From Candidatus Dojkabacteria bacterium (lineage in GTDB: Bacteria; Patescibacteriota; Dojkabacteria; SC72; JAFGCJ01), in assembly GCA_016929645.1 (NCBI GenBank), contig JAFGIK010000036.1:1-56146 (forward strand): a stretch of 56,146 nt of DNA, written 5' to 3'. The stretch's first letter is position 1; each line of letters starts with the position of its first letter. The position numbers were made by a program, and so were the translations under genes. Shown here in pieces: positions 17,918 through 25,929 of this stretch. The notes under the pieces were generated by a model. It searched no databases and was not told where the DNA came from. It worked only from the letters and a program-made list of their open reading frames with translations.

Positions 17918-18523
17918 TTACGAATTAATAACCTTTTCTATCCTCTTTAAATTCACAAGAAATTCCGTATTTTTACTACCTTTCCCTTTAATTGGAGATT
18001 CCACTACACCTTCGATAGAAAATCCAAATTTATCAATATTTTCAAGTACAGCATCTAAAACACTTTTTACTTTCAAAGGATCAAGCTGACCACGAATCAG
18101 CCATTTTTGAGGAGCTTCATAATGAGGCTTTATTAAACTTACAGCCCTACCATTAGTCTTAAGCAATTTGTACGCTTGTGGCAATATTTTATCCTGTCTT
18201 GTCCAACTAACATCAACAGAGATAAAATCAACCTTTTCTGGCAATTCGACAAATAAAGCATTAGTGCGCTCCATAACAACAACCCTTTTATCGTTACGAA
18301 GTTTCCAATCAAGAACCCCATACCCAGTATCAACTGCATAAACTTTTCTCGCACCAAATCTAAGAAGACAATCTACAAACCCCCCGGTACTACAACCTAA
18401 ATCAGCGCACACAAGATCTTTTACACTAACATTGAATACTTTAAGTCCATACTCAAGCTTCTGTCCTGCTCTTGATGCAAAATCTGAATTTGATGAAGAT
18501 TGTTTATCCAAAAAGTTATTCAA
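17918..18523 (-). CDS. tlyA: TlyA-like rRNA 2'-O-methyltransferase without S4 domain
   Basis: FtsJ-fold SAM methyltransferase matching TlyA, which methylates 16S and 23S rRNA ribose. Motifs: SRAGQKLEYGL (~16-26), motif I ADLGCSTGGFVDCLLRFGA (~41-59), AVDTGYGVLDWKLR, FISVDVSW (~95), LIKPHYEA (~142) and NTEFLVNL near the end, giving the K-D-K-E set. The usual ~60-residue N-terminal S4 RNA-binding domain is missing (201 residues against ~270). The best start is a TTG at 18523, since no upstream in-frame ATG exists; the codon preceding by two is followed by a stop further up. Confidence 0.8.
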   Translation of the reverse strand: MNNFLDKQSSSNSDFASRAGQKLEYGLKVFNVSVKDLVCADLGCSTGGFVDCLLRFGARKVYAVDTGYGVLDWKLRNDKRVVVMERTNALFVELPEKVDFISVDVSWTRQDKILPQAYKLLKTNGRAVSLIKPHYEAPQKWLIRGQLDPLKVKSVLDAVLENIDKFGFSIEGVVESPIKGKGSKNTEFLVNLKRIEKVINS

Positions 18524-18573
18524 GAAATGTTATATATTTTCCAGTTTTACTGGAGAATCAGACAACACCAAAT

Positions 18574-18648
18574 CGCACCTGGCGGGAATCGAACCTGCAA
18601 TCTACGCGTTAGGAGTGCGTTGCTCTATCCAAATTGAGCTACAGGTGC
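18574..18648 (-). tRNA. tRNA-Arg (anticodon CCT)
   Basis: Acceptor GCACCTG/CAGGTGC, D-loop with the Arg identity A20 (TTGGATAG), anticodon loop CTCCTAA giving CCT (reads AGG), T-loop TTCGATT, discriminator G73. No CCA is encoded. The anticodon stem has one mismatched pair next to the loop (A31 opposite C39). The other three Arg tRNAs lie together at 36.7-37.2 kb. Confidence 0.92.
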
Positions 18649-19060
18649 AAAGATAGTATGAATATTATATTATGAATTATATTGCATTTTTCCCAAAATT
18701 ACCTAATTTTACAGAAATTCAGTTAACTTGACTAATAATATGATCTATCTCGACGGTCCTAATTAAAGAATAACTTGAAGTTATCAATCAACGAAACATT
18801 ATGCTAATATCAATATATAATATTAATATATCGAGACAACAATATTGCAAGGTGTTGACAGTACTACATGTAGACAAATAGTAATTTATCATATTAAATA
18901 TAAATAGTATTTTATAGAATAATTATGTTTATGTAAAAAAGAATCTAAACAGTATATTGAGTAGATAATAATGGTAAAAGATCAGATTAATACAAAACAA
19001 GACCCCAAACAAACTCTTAAAATTCTGCTATAAAAGTTCTTAAATTTCACCCCGGTAAAA
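18649..19060. promoter_or_regulatory. AT-rich intergenic region with possible promoter and 20-codon leader ORF
   Basis: A 412-base gap upstream of the ATP-grasp-like gene. It has TTGACA at 18855-18860, followed by the perfect palindrome CTACATGTAG (18864-18873), an operator-like site in the spacer. Many short A/T inverted repeats are seen around 18810-18835 (AATATCAATATATAATATT). A 20-codon ORF runs from ATG 18971 to TAA 19033 and might be an upstream leader peptide, but nothing besides its position supports translation. No RNA gene is recognised here. Confidence 0.35.
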
Positions 19061-20320
19061 ATGGATAAAAAAATATTACATGAAAAACTAGTAAAAGAGA
19101 TCTCCAAAGAAATAGCCCAAAAAAATTGTTTTTATTTCAAAAAACAGAAATTCCTTGTATCTAAAACCGGTTTATACCTATACAAAATGAAAAAAGAAGA
19201 AAAACGATTAAGAATAAGACAGGTACGAAAGTTCCATTCATTCTTTTCAAAACAATGGATTAATTTATTAAAACGGAAAATACATAAAATTAGAATTAGC
19301 GATTGGATCGGGATAGACTCAAAAGACATTGCTTTCGCAAAGGAATTTAATCCAAATGATAAAATTTGGACTCACTACTTTGGTCTTGATCTTTGTGGAA
19401 AAGATAGCAAAATATGCGATTTAAACAGCGATAGAACAACAATAGTCGGATATCAAGACGAATTTATTGAAGTCTTTAGTAAATATTTTCCAAAATCAAA
19501 ATATCAAGGATTTTATTATCAGCTAAACAAAACAATTAATAAAGAATACAAAGGAATCGATCCTAAAAAAGTTTTTGTACTAATATCTACTGAAGAGAGT
19601 CAAATAAAACCCATAACAAGCTTTGCTAACAGATTCAACTACTCCATCGGTGACATTACAAAATTCGATTCCAATAATATTGACTTGGTCATAAGACAGG
19701 TTAAGACTGAGGAAATATTAGCAAACAAGAAGAAATATTCAAAATTATTAAAATTCCTACGAGATGGAGGAAAAATAATAAATCCACTCGGCTCATATTT
19801 ACCAGGAAATAAAGGATGGATAACAATAATTAAAGTTCTAAGATTAATGCCAGATAATTGGTTTCCAAAGACCTGGCTAATTAGTAAAGGAATGGTTCTT
19901 GAGGATACAGGCAAAATATATAAAATTGAAGAAATTATTGATCAATTTAAAGACAAAAAAGGTGTAAATATAAGAAAAAATTATGTTATCAAAAAAGGAT
20001 TCAGTGCTGGTGGTTGGAAAGTAATGATAGGAAATCAGATGAGAAAAAATAAGTGGGAAAGTTTATGGAAAAAAATTATAAAAAGTAAAGATAGTTGGGT
20101 CGTAGAGAAAAAAGAAGAAAACAACATGACAAAAATATTAGTTGGCGATTGGGAAAGCCAAGATGACAAAATAATTACTTCAGAAAAATATTTAAATATA
20201 ATACAACGAATTTACTCATCTTCTGGAAAACCAGATCTTTTCTCTGGTGAAGTTTTTGGCAGTACTTCGGACAAAGTTAATGCTAGTGGGTATACTTTTC
20301 CAATTACCATAGACGACTAA
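19061..20320 (+). CDS. Probable ATP-grasp-like protein (circularly permuted type)
   Basis: 419 residues, not a clear family member. The order of motifs resembles circularly permuted ATP-grasp enzymes: GGKIINPLGSYLPGNKGW (~245-262) and PDNWFPKTWLI (~274-284) match the N..G..L..NK / P.T segments. IKKGFSAGGWKVMIGNQM (~318-335) matches the KP..GGGV.VG ATP loop, and KDSWVVEKKEE the hinge. DLFSGEVFGSTSDKVNASG (~392-410) near the end corresponds to the final metal-binding region. The first ~90 residues are very basic. It would be the fifth ATP-grasp protein in the window. Convergent with a TrmB-type regulator 13 bases away. Inference from motif spacing only. Confidence 0.45.
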   Translation: MDKKILHEKLVKEISKEIAQKNCFYFKKQKFLVSKTGLYLYKMKKEEKRLRIRQVRKFHSFFSKQWINLLKRKIHKIRISDWIGIDSKDIAFAKEFNPNDKIWTHYFGLDLCGKDSKICDLNSDRTTIVGYQDEFIEVFSKYFPKSKYQGFYYQLNKTINKEYKGIDPKKVFVLISTEESQIKPITSFANRFNYSIGDITKFDSNNIDLVIRQVKTEEILANKKKYSKLLKFLRDGGKIINPLGSYLPGNKGWITIIKVLRLMPDNWFPKTWLISKGMVLEDTGKIYKIEEIIDQFKDKKGVNIRKNYVIKKGFSAGGWKVMIGNQMRKNKWESLWKKIIKSKDSWVVEKKEENNMTKILVGDWESQDDKIITSEKYLNIIQRIYSSSGKPDLFSGEVFGSTSDKVNASGYTFPITIDD

Positions 20321-20333
20321 AATTGAGAATAAA

Positions 20334-21140
20334 TTAATTATCTCCAAGCAGAGACCATAGTGCAACATGAAAGGATTTGAACCCAGCGGCAATAGAACTC
20401 GATTTCACCTCTATAACATAAGGATTTTGTTTCTCCAGTTGAATTAAGGCCACAGAATCGTTAAAAATAATAAAATCAAATCCGGAAAAATGTGATTCAG
20501 CAGGTATAAATTTCACTTTATAGTTTTTAGAATAACCACCCTCCATACGTTTTTTTATAACTTCTCTAGCAAGTGGTGTATCAACAAGTATATCTCTAAC
20601 ATTTCTACTTATCTTTTGTTCAACAGCCCTTTTTTGAACTCCCAATCCATATTCAAAAACTTCATAATATTTATCAAGATTCGCATAAGAATAAACTTCT
20701 TCCTCCGTAACAGTCTTATAGTAGTATGATTTAACACTTGTCTTTCCTTCATAATAACGAATATTAACTTCAGCACGATTATCATTCCTTACTGAAGTGG
20801 TATTAAAACTCTCAATAAATTCCTCAAAATTTTTTTCAACACTCTCTATCTGCTTAAACTTGTTTTCAAGATCAAGCTTCTTTTCCATAATAAGAACTTT
20901 AATTTTGTTCAGATCCTCAGCAACAAGCTTTTTCCTTGAATGGTTAACTGTTTGACTTAATAAGCCTTTTTGCATAAGCCTTTCCACATTTTCTCTAACT
21001 GTCGTCCTAGGAATTTCTACTTTCCTCGTAAGATCTGCAATCGAAGAAGGACCAATCTCTAAAAGCTTAAGATATATCATAGTCTCAGTGTCGGAAATCC
21101 CCAATTTCTCCATAACCTCACTGATATTCGTAGTATTCAT
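20334..21140 (-). CDS. TrmB-type transcriptional regulator
   Basis: 268 residues from the ATG at 21140. A winged helix-turn-helix (~1-70) contains LGISDTETMIYLKLLEIG, SIADLTRKVEIPRTTVREN and VERLMQKGLLSQT, the TrmB signature. A coiled coil follows (~75-115), then an effector domain (~120-268) of the TrmB/PLD-like type (VRDILVDTPLAREVIKKRM). The longer open frame to 21191 runs through a palindromic promoter region, so the internal ATG is preferred: a TTATCT -10 lies at 21154-21149 and an ACGGTAA inverted repeat covers the -35 position, suggesting autoregulation. TrmB regulators are mainly archaeal; three occur in this window. Confidence 0.8.
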   Translation of the reverse strand: MNTTNISEVMEKLGISDTETMIYLKLLEIGPSSIADLTRKVEIPRTTVRENVERLMQKGLLSQTVNHSRKKLVAEDLNKIKVLIMEKKLDLENKFKQIESVEKNFEEFIESFNTTSVRNDNRAEVNIRYYEGKTSVKSYYYKTVTEEEVYSYANLDKYYEVFEYGLGVQKRAVEQKISRNVRDILVDTPLAREVIKKRMEGGYSKNYKVKFIPAESHFSGFDFIIFNDSVALIQLEKQNPYVIEVKSSSIAAGFKSFHVALWSLLGDN

Positions 21141-21479
21141 GTGTTGGCAGATAAGTTTGAATTTAAAAACGGTAACGACGATTACCGTCAATTAGTTTAA
21201 ATTGATAATACATCACAGTTACATAAATGTCAATATAACTTATCATAACGGCAAAAGATTAATAGACCGTCGTATTCAACCGTTATCCAAGAGCTTCGTT
21301 ATATTTCATAAATTTACTCAGTTATCAAATTTTAACCATAATTTTTTACATAATTATGTAATTCTCTATTAATATCAGATTTTGTTGACACAAATACCAA
21401 TCGTAATACAAATTTGCTAATTGACACAAAGACAGTTAATAGTAAAATAGAAACAATAGTAAATTAAAAACTGCCAAAA
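21141..21479. promoter_or_regulatory. Divergent control region with ACGGTAA-type inverted repeats
   Basis: A 339-base gap between the TrmB-type gene (minus) and the 304-residue protein gene (plus). Operator-like repeats: ACGGTAA (21169-21175) with TTACCGT (21182-21188), and ATAACGG (21245-21251) with CCGTTAT (21280-21286), sharing an AACGG/ACGGTAA core. TTGACACAAA occurs twice (21385 and 21421). The copy at 21421-21426 with TAAAAT at 21443-21448 (16-base spacer) is a good promoter for the plus-strand gene. Confidence 0.55.
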
Positions 21480-22394
21480 ATGACCGGTCTTCAAGTATGG
21501 GAGCAAATAAAAAGATTGAAACTCGATAAACTACCCGAGGTATACGAGATACAAAAAAGTATTGTACCCTACTTTTACACAAATATACCAACAGGCTTAT
21601 TAAATAGAATTAATGACAAAATCAAACAACTTCTAAATCAATCAGTGCAACAGACACCTCTCGAAAATACTACAGATACTTCACAAAATGATGTACAAAT
21701 CAACAAATCAAAATCAGAAATCCTGATAAACACTGATATTGAAGACAAACAAGAAGATAAGTTTTTTGAGAACAAAGGAGAAAAAGAAACAAAGTCTCCC
21801 AACAGCACAGCAGCAATCAATGCTAAAATTGATAAAATCGAAAGGAGACTAGATTTAGTAATGGCTTTACTTAATAAACTAAATAACACTGCCAAACGAA
21901 ATACTTCAGAGTATGACTACAAATCAAGCACGTATGACGAACCACATCTAAATGAGAATACACCAATCAAGCCATTACCAATACCACCTGCACTAGAGTC
22001 TCACACAGACCCAAATATTACCAAACCAACAAAAACCTTGCCCAAAAGTGAAGATCCATCGTTTAAACCTAAACATCCTTTTTTTGATAAATTACAGAAA
22101 AACATCTCAAACATATCTCAACAACTGCAACCAGATCTACAAGAACAAAATACATCACAAAATCAACAACCTGATACCCAAACACCTCAATTTTCAAGTC
22201 CAGCACCAACAATACCACCACATACACAAGATTTGAACCAACCAAACACAACAAATCCTAATACTCCGCAAGGACCTACACAAGAGGATATAAAAAAACA
22301 GAATCAACAAAAAGATCAAGAACAACTTAATAGAGTAATGCAAAAACTAAACGAACTTCGCCAACAACGTCTAGTAGCAAACCAACAACAATAA
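21480..22394 (+). CDS. Low-complexity Gln/Asn/Pro/Thr-rich protein, unknown
   Basis: 304 residues with no family I recognise. The first ~60 residues (MTGLQVWEQIKRLKLDKL, with VPYFYTNIPTGLLNRINDK) may fold. An amphipathic helix follows at ~108-135 (AAINAKIDKIERRLDLVMAL), likely a coiled coil. Residues ~150-275 are disordered and rich in Pro, Gln, Asn and Thr, and the end is again helical (QEQLNRVMQKLNELRQQR). No signal peptide or membrane segment. It has a clear promoter of its own. Coding is supported by the long open frame and biased composition only. Confidence 0.55.
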   Translation: MTGLQVWEQIKRLKLDKLPEVYEIQKSIVPYFYTNIPTGLLNRINDKIKQLLNQSVQQTPLENTTDTSQNDVQINKSKSEILINTDIEDKQEDKFFENKGEKETKSPNSTAAINAKIDKIERRLDLVMALLNKLNNTAKRNTSEYDYKSSTYDEPHLNENTPIKPLPIPPALESHTDPNITKPTKTLPKSEDPSFKPKHPFFDKLQKNISNISQQLQPDLQEQNTSQNQQPDTQTPQFSSPAPTIPPHTQDLNQPNTTNPNTPQGPTQEDIKKQNQQKDQEQLNRVMQKLNELRQQRLVANQQQ

Positions 22395-22465
22395 GCATCA
22401 TCGAAATAATAATCACTCAAGATACAGCAAATTTTACAAACTGATAATGTCAGAACTCTAAAAAA

Positions 22466-23473
22466 CTATTCTAAATAACTCTCCCTATTATCAACTTCAA
22501 TTGTTACAGAGCCATTATCTGCCGAAAGTGAAACCCTGCCACCAACCGGAAATGTGAACCTTGGTTCAGTATGACCAAAATCAAAGTCTACTACAACAGG
22601 CAAATTACTAAGCTCTTTTTTAGATCCAATGATCTCCATTAATTTATCAAAAGTAATCCCACTATTATTTTGAAATCTTCCAATCACCAATCCTCTCACA
22701 TTTTCAAACCAATCTTGATGAAATATTGACTGCAAAAATCTATCAAGCAAAAGAGCATTAGTACCACAGTCATCTTCCAAGAATAGAACAATATCATCAA
22801 ACACTCTTACATATTCCGTACCGGAAAGAAGACAAAACGTACTTATATTACCACCAATAATAAAGCCTTCGGCATCACCCTCATTTATCACAACTGGACC
22901 CTGATTCTTAACAGGATTCCGACTATCCTGATCAATCCACCATTCATCATCACTCCACTCCAAACTTGGCTCAACAATAAATCTATCTTTTGACATAACA
23001 CATTTTTGAAAATGATCAACAGTATAATCCACCTGAGATTTCTGTCCAAAAGTCGAATAATGCGGTCCATAAAAGGTTACCAGTCCTGTTTTAGCAAGAA
23101 TTGCATTACATAATATTGTAATATCGGAATACCCGCAAAATACCTTAGGATTCTCAGCAATAATCTCCCAGTCAATATATTTCAAAAGTTGATTTGAATT
23201 GAAACCACCAATAACAGTTAGTACTCCATTGATATTTTTATCTGAAAATGCCCAATGTAGGTCCTCAACCCTGCTTTCAATCGATGAAGACAGAAAATCA
23301 TCAGATTCCTCAACATTTTTTCCAAAAATTAGCTCCAATCCAAGATCGTCGAAACGCTGCTTGGCAATTTCTCTGGTCTGTGCAGAGATTATAGACATCG
23401 ACCTTGAAGGAGCAATTACCGCTATTTTATCGCCTTTTCCTAAAGGCTTTGGAAAAATTGGTTTCATATACAT
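22466..23473 (-). CDS. S66 family peptidase (LD-carboxypeptidase / MccF-like)
   Basis: Serine peptidase of the LdcA/MccF family, which removes the terminal D-Ala from muropeptide tetrapeptides or cleaves microcin-like acyl-nucleotides. Seen: GDKIAVIAPSRSMSI (~11-25), GVLTVIGGFNSNQLL (~85), nucleophile Ser in FCGYSDITIL (~112), catalytic Glu region LFLEDDCGTN (~230), and DFGHTEPRFTFPVGGRVSL with the catalytic His near the end. 335 residues, normal length. The long insert SDDEWWIDQDSRNP around residue 170 is typical of MccF-like rather than LdcA-like members. A second start at codon 3 (MKPIF) is possible. Confidence 0.85.
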   Translation of the reverse strand: MYMKPIFPKPLGKGDKIAVIAPSRSMSIISAQTREIAKQRFDDLGLELIFGKNVEESDDFLSSSIESRVEDLHWAFSDKNINGVLTVIGGFNSNQLLKYIDWEIIAENPKVFCGYSDITILCNAILAKTGLVTFYGPHYSTFGQKSQVDYTVDHFQKCVMSKDRFIVEPSLEWSDDEWWIDQDSRNPVKNQGPVVINEGDAEGFIIGGNISTFCLLSGTEYVRVFDDIVLFLEDDCGTNALLLDRFLQSIFHQDWFENVRGLVIGRFQNNSGITFDKLMEIIGSKKELSNLPVVVDFDFGHTEPRFTFPVGGRVSLSADNGSVTIEVDNRESYLE

Positions 23474-23523
23474 TAATGCTAATATTAATGTTTGTTAATT
23501 AATTCTATAATAATTCTCAACAT

Positions 23524-24945
23524 ATGGAAAATAACGTTCAGAAAACAGAAATTAACGGACAAACAGAAAAAAAAGAATGCAACATACCAAAGCTATCAAG
23601 AAGACAATTCCTGCAACTCACCGGGGCTGCTGGACTTCTTTTGGCAGTACAAAACGGATTTGAAGCGTCAAAGATTTACAGCCAGCTAAAAGAGCAACTT
23701 GATAAAGATTATGAATACGCTAGACGATTCTCTACTCCTGAGGCATTTTTCAAAGAAAATCAAAGCTGGTTAAGTCAAATAGAGGTAGGCTGGAACTTCA
23801 GAGTCAGCCATATGCTTTACGTGTCAGCAAAAACTGGCATCCCATTTGGTAAAGGCCAAGGCATAATTCCAGAGGCGATCTTTGTTGCGGATGTAATAAA
23901 CGAAAAGTTAGCAATGACAAAAGGCAGACTAGGAATTCGCTTAAGCGAGGTGTTACCAACAGATGTAACTAAATGTAACCTTGATGATCCACAGCTAAAT
24001 ATGGACTTTTATCGCCCATGGCTTGATCAATTTCAGGCCTGCAACCAAAAGCTATATATAAGCCCAGGCATAAAGTCGCCTGGATGGCCGGAAATTCATA
24101 TCCCTAATGCATATATCAAAAAAATATATCAACAAGCAGGCATGGAAACCCCAAATAACAGTCACTTAATACACAAAGATGATCCATTAGCCAAATTCGC
24201 ACTCAAAGCGATGGCTCAGGTATACCAATATTTCCAAGAAAATTACCCGAACTTGATAGCCGGAATCGTCCCAGAAAACGAGCATAACAATAAATTTGGC
24301 CCTAATGGAAGACAATGGTTACTAGCAGACGATTATTTAATACTAGCTTCCCAACTAGCAAACCATTATTTTCCAGATGTTCCAATTATCATGAACTGTC
24401 CTGGAACTAGGAATACATTAAGAAAAACAATCAAGTCAATAAACATAGTTAGTGCAGCAGTACCAAAAATTCCATATTTTATTGCAGGAATCAACTCATA
24501 TCACATGCAGCCATATACCAGAGAATTTGGTGATAATTATCTTATGACAAGACTAAATGACCTTTTCTGGCTTGGTTTATTTATGGGAAAGCTAGAGCCA
24601 CAAATACAACAACTGGATAAAAGAGGCAATAAAGTTATTATCACAGAGGCTCAAGCAGAGCCATGGTATAACAATAACGACAAACACCCGGATATGTTCA
24701 AACCGGGAAACGATTTTCAATTCTTCTGCTTCTTTCTTATTAGAATGATGCGATACTGGTGCCAGGATCAGGAGATATCTGATTTTTCGTTGCCCAACTA
24801 TGTAAATGAAAGAGTTGAGATTTTACTTTGGGGCATTGAAGAGCTTACTCGTCATATGATGAGAGGCGAAAATGACAACTATACGATGGAGCATGAAAAA
24901 ATTATCAGACTAATAAATATGATTGGAGCTCAAAATTTGCGCTGA
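23524..24945 (+). CDS. Exported glycosidase-like TIM-barrel protein with twin-arginine-type signal
   Basis: 473 residues. Near the N-terminus, LSRRQFLQLTG followed by a hydrophobic stretch (~26-44) looks like a twin-arginine signal. The mature part resembles a clan GH-A beta/alpha barrel: GIVPENEHN puts Asn-Glu at residues 252-253 (acid/base position at strand 4), and VIITEAQAEPW puts a Glu at 375 (nucleophile position at strand 7). Aromatic-rich segments (YRPWLDQF, FFLIRMMRYW) suit sugar binding. I do not recognise a specific GH family. Expected to act on envelope or host glycans. Ends in TGA. Confidence 0.5.
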   Translation: MENNVQKTEINGQTEKKECNIPKLSRRQFLQLTGAAGLLLAVQNGFEASKIYSQLKEQLDKDYEYARRFSTPEAFFKENQSWLSQIEVGWNFRVSHMLYVSAKTGIPFGKGQGIIPEAIFVADVINEKLAMTKGRLGIRLSEVLPTDVTKCNLDDPQLNMDFYRPWLDQFQACNQKLYISPGIKSPGWPEIHIPNAYIKKIYQQAGMETPNNSHLIHKDDPLAKFALKAMAQVYQYFQENYPNLIAGIVPENEHNNKFGPNGRQWLLADDYLILASQLANHYFPDVPIIMNCPGTRNTLRKTIKSINIVSAAVPKIPYFIAGINSYHMQPYTREFGDNYLMTRLNDLFWLGLFMGKLEPQIQQLDKRGNKVIITEAQAEPWYNNNDKHPDMFKPGNDFQFFCFFLIRMMRYWCQDQEISDFSLPNYVNERVEILLWGIEELTRHMMRGENDNYTMEHEKIIRLINMIGAQNLR

Positions 24946-24969
24946 GCTAGCTGAGCTAAACGCAAAAAA

Positions 24970-25821
24970 CTATTTCATTTCAATTAAAATTTCCTCATAA
25001 TATCTGACTTCCCAACTGTAAAGACCAGTATCAAGAAAGTCCTTTACGACGACATCTGGCGTTGATGAAACATCCTTGACTGTCGCATGCCCAAAATCAC
25101 TTGCATTATCACGAGATGGAAACATAATTGCCAGATTCATTGGCTTGCCGGCATAAGCATATACAAGAGCTCGAAAAATCGATTGTTCAAGACAATAACC
25201 AGCCTTTGACTCGGCCAGATCAGACAATTTTACAGGATCCTGTTCACTCGACTTTGCCATTTTTTCATCATAATTAAAATCTTCAATATTTAGTGCTGAG
25301 AAATTCTGTTTTGAAAAATCATACAATGCAGAAGAATCATCAACCATAGATGTTCCTTGCTCGATTAGTGAATTCAGATATGGGTCAGAAATATCCGCAA
25401 GGACATTCTGCTCATCCGAGAGAAACAAGATATCACCATTTGACGCAAAATTCACAACTACAGGTACAAAATCAGGATCCTGATTTTCCATAGCATTCAC
25501 TTGCCCATCGCTTACATCAATATCAAAGTTCTTGATTGTTATATCAAATGTATCGTTTGATAACTGACTCTCAAAACTTACATCTCGATCAGATCCAGTA
25601 TTTTTGTCATCTTCAGATTGACCATCGCCACTGTCCGACGATTCCGACACATCATCATCACCGGACTCATCAGAAGTATCATCTTTCTGTAATTCATCTT
25701 TTTTAACAGTTTTAATATTTGATAAAATTAAAATCACAAGAACTAAAGACACAATAATACAAGCGACAATACCCGTAGCACCCAAAAGGCCGCCAAAAAG
25801 GATTCTATTTTTCCGATTCAT
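24970..25821 (-). CDS. Membrane-anchored protein with transglutaminase/papain-like C-terminal domain
   Basis: 283 residues. An N-terminal membrane anchor (~10-32, GATGIVACIIVSLVLVILI) is followed by an acidic Asp/Ser-rich linker (~42-80) and a domain whose end holds AGYCLEQSIFRALVYAYAG (Cys near 216) and SDFGHATVKD (His near 250). A Cys before a helix and a later His in a beta strand is the layout of transglutaminase-like cysteine peptidases, so this may be a surface-bound peptidase or transamidase. Family not firmly identified. A strong terminator for the upstream gene lies just before its start. Confidence 0.45.
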   Translation of the reverse strand: MNRKNRILFGGLLGATGIVACIIVSLVLVILILSNIKTVKKDELQKDDTSDESGDDDVSESSDSGDGQSEDDKNTGSDRDVSFESQLSNDTFDITIKNFDIDVSDGQVNAMENQDPDFVPVVVNFASNGDILFLSDEQNVLADISDPYLNSLIEQGTSMVDDSSALYDFSKQNFSALNIEDFNYDEKMAKSSEQDPVKLSDLAESKAGYCLEQSIFRALVYAYAGKPMNLAIMFPSRDNASDFGHATVKDVSSTPDVVVKDFLDTGLYSWEVRYYEEILIEMK

Positions 25822-25839
25822 GTTTTTTAAGAAGTTAAA

Positions 25840-25873
25840 AATAAGTGTTGATACTCAAATATTAACACTTATT
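25840..25873 (-). terminator. Rho-independent terminator after the 1029-residue gene
   Basis: On the minus strand, AATAAGTGTTAATA pairs with TATCAACACTTATT (14 bp with one G-U) across a six-base loop, and the 3' arm runs into TTTTTAAC. It is downstream of the large minus-strand gene and directly upstream of the transglutaminase-like gene. Confidence 0.75.
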
Positions 25874-25929
25874 GCTAAGGAAAATATACTATTGCGTTTT
25901 TCATCAGAAAATCAACGATGAGATGAAAG

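Noticed and set aside
24935-24975. Bidirectional terminator between 24945 and 24970
   Set aside because: TTTGCG/CGCAAA gives only six pairs around a long loop of AGCT repeats; too weak to call.
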